This document shows positions 63,965 through 64,000 of a stretch of 64,000 nucleotides of DNA, piece by piece (the stretch's first letter is position 1; each line of letters begins with the position of its first letter). The notes under the pieces were generated by a model. That model was not told where the DNA came from. It saw only the letters and a list, made by a program, of their open reading frames with translations, and made no database searches. Origin of the DNA: Legionella bozemanae (GTDB lineage: Bacteria > Pseudomonadota > Gammaproteobacteria > Legionellales > Legionellaceae); NCBI RefSeq assembly GCF_001648595.1, contig NZ_LBAW01000015.1, forward strand, positions 53,217-117,216, in the 5' to 3' direction. Both the position numbers and the translations under genes were made by a program.

Positions 63965-64000
63965 CGATCCCCACAAAATTCAAAGAAAGACTGTAGTGGG

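Larger units (their letters stand above)
63547..64000. other. Repeat-rich intergenic edge region
   Basis: No gene is seen. It holds the near-palindrome at 63695-63813, then a TCCTGAGAGAACCACGCGAAA module (63872-63892) and a decayed family palindrome GTACCGCGC...TGTAC (63944-63964). Confidence 0.6.

Noticed and set aside
1..64000. tRNA, rRNA, riboswitch or prophage attachment site
   Set aside because: No T-loop-like GGTTCGAATCC segments, rRNA-like sequence or integrase gene were seen on reading; none is claimed.

Overview
This is an AT-rich gammaproteobacterial chromosome segment that looks like Legionella, probably a species other than L. pneumophila. That is an inference from gene content: a fused iolC-iolB gene in an inositol operon, many solitary coding regions resembling Dot/Icm effectors (glutamate-rich C-termini, coiled coils, cysteine-protease triads, a CAAX box), several small outer-membrane barrels, and cyclic-nucleotide signalling proteins. 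I see no rRNA, tRNA, CRISPR array, intact insertion sequence or prophage.

Layout. 1-9 kb: a truncated SDR oxidoreductase, a glutamate-tailed orphan (820), an outer-membrane barrel, a multispan membrane protein, a LuxR-type regulator, a C-H-D triad protein ending in a CAAX motif (4780-5430), an orphan, and a 767-residue protein with papain-like motifs. 9.2-16.5 kb: a minus-strand myo-inositol operon, iolT-iolG-iolCB-iolD-iolE. 16.5-22.5 kb: NTF2-like protein, UbiX, a small lipoprotein, a PD40 propeller, an MHS-type transporter and a second C-H-D triad protein with tandem repeats. 22.7-31 kb: a 1910-residue kinase/AAA/GAF/GGDEF/EAL protein, a secreted metzincin protease and a decayed barrel gene. 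31-39 kb: coiled-coil orphan, TMEM43 homologue, small secreted protein behind a Fur-like box, a third C-H-D triad protein, then zur divergent from a histidine-rich P-type ATPase with abnormal catalytic motifs, with a near-perfect Zur operator between them. 40-49 kb: sugar-dehydrogenase-like propeller, an AA10 lytic polysaccharide monooxygenase, and a four-gene signalling operon (periplasmic binding protein, hybrid histidine kinase, CheY-like receiver, adenylate cyclase). 49-64 kb: pseudogene fragments, VOC protein, a calpain-like protease beside a phosphodiester glycosidase, a lipase-like hydrolase, a HerA-type ATPase, orphan helical proteins, an EamA protein, GNAT and an acyltransferase-3.

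Genes acting together: the iol operon imports myo-inositol and carries it to phosphorylated 2-deoxy-5-ketogluconate (the aldolase and semialdehyde dehydrogenase are not here). The binding protein/kinase/receiver/cyclase operon should convert a periplasmic ligand into phosphorelay and cAMP output. Zur probably controls itself and the ATPase. The cysteine-protease-like orphans are candidate translocated effectors.

Intergenic DNA carries a dispersed family of short palindromes of the type TACCGCGC-loop-GCGCGGTA, with compensatory stem changes between copies, and one roughly 119-bp near-palindrome at the right edge.
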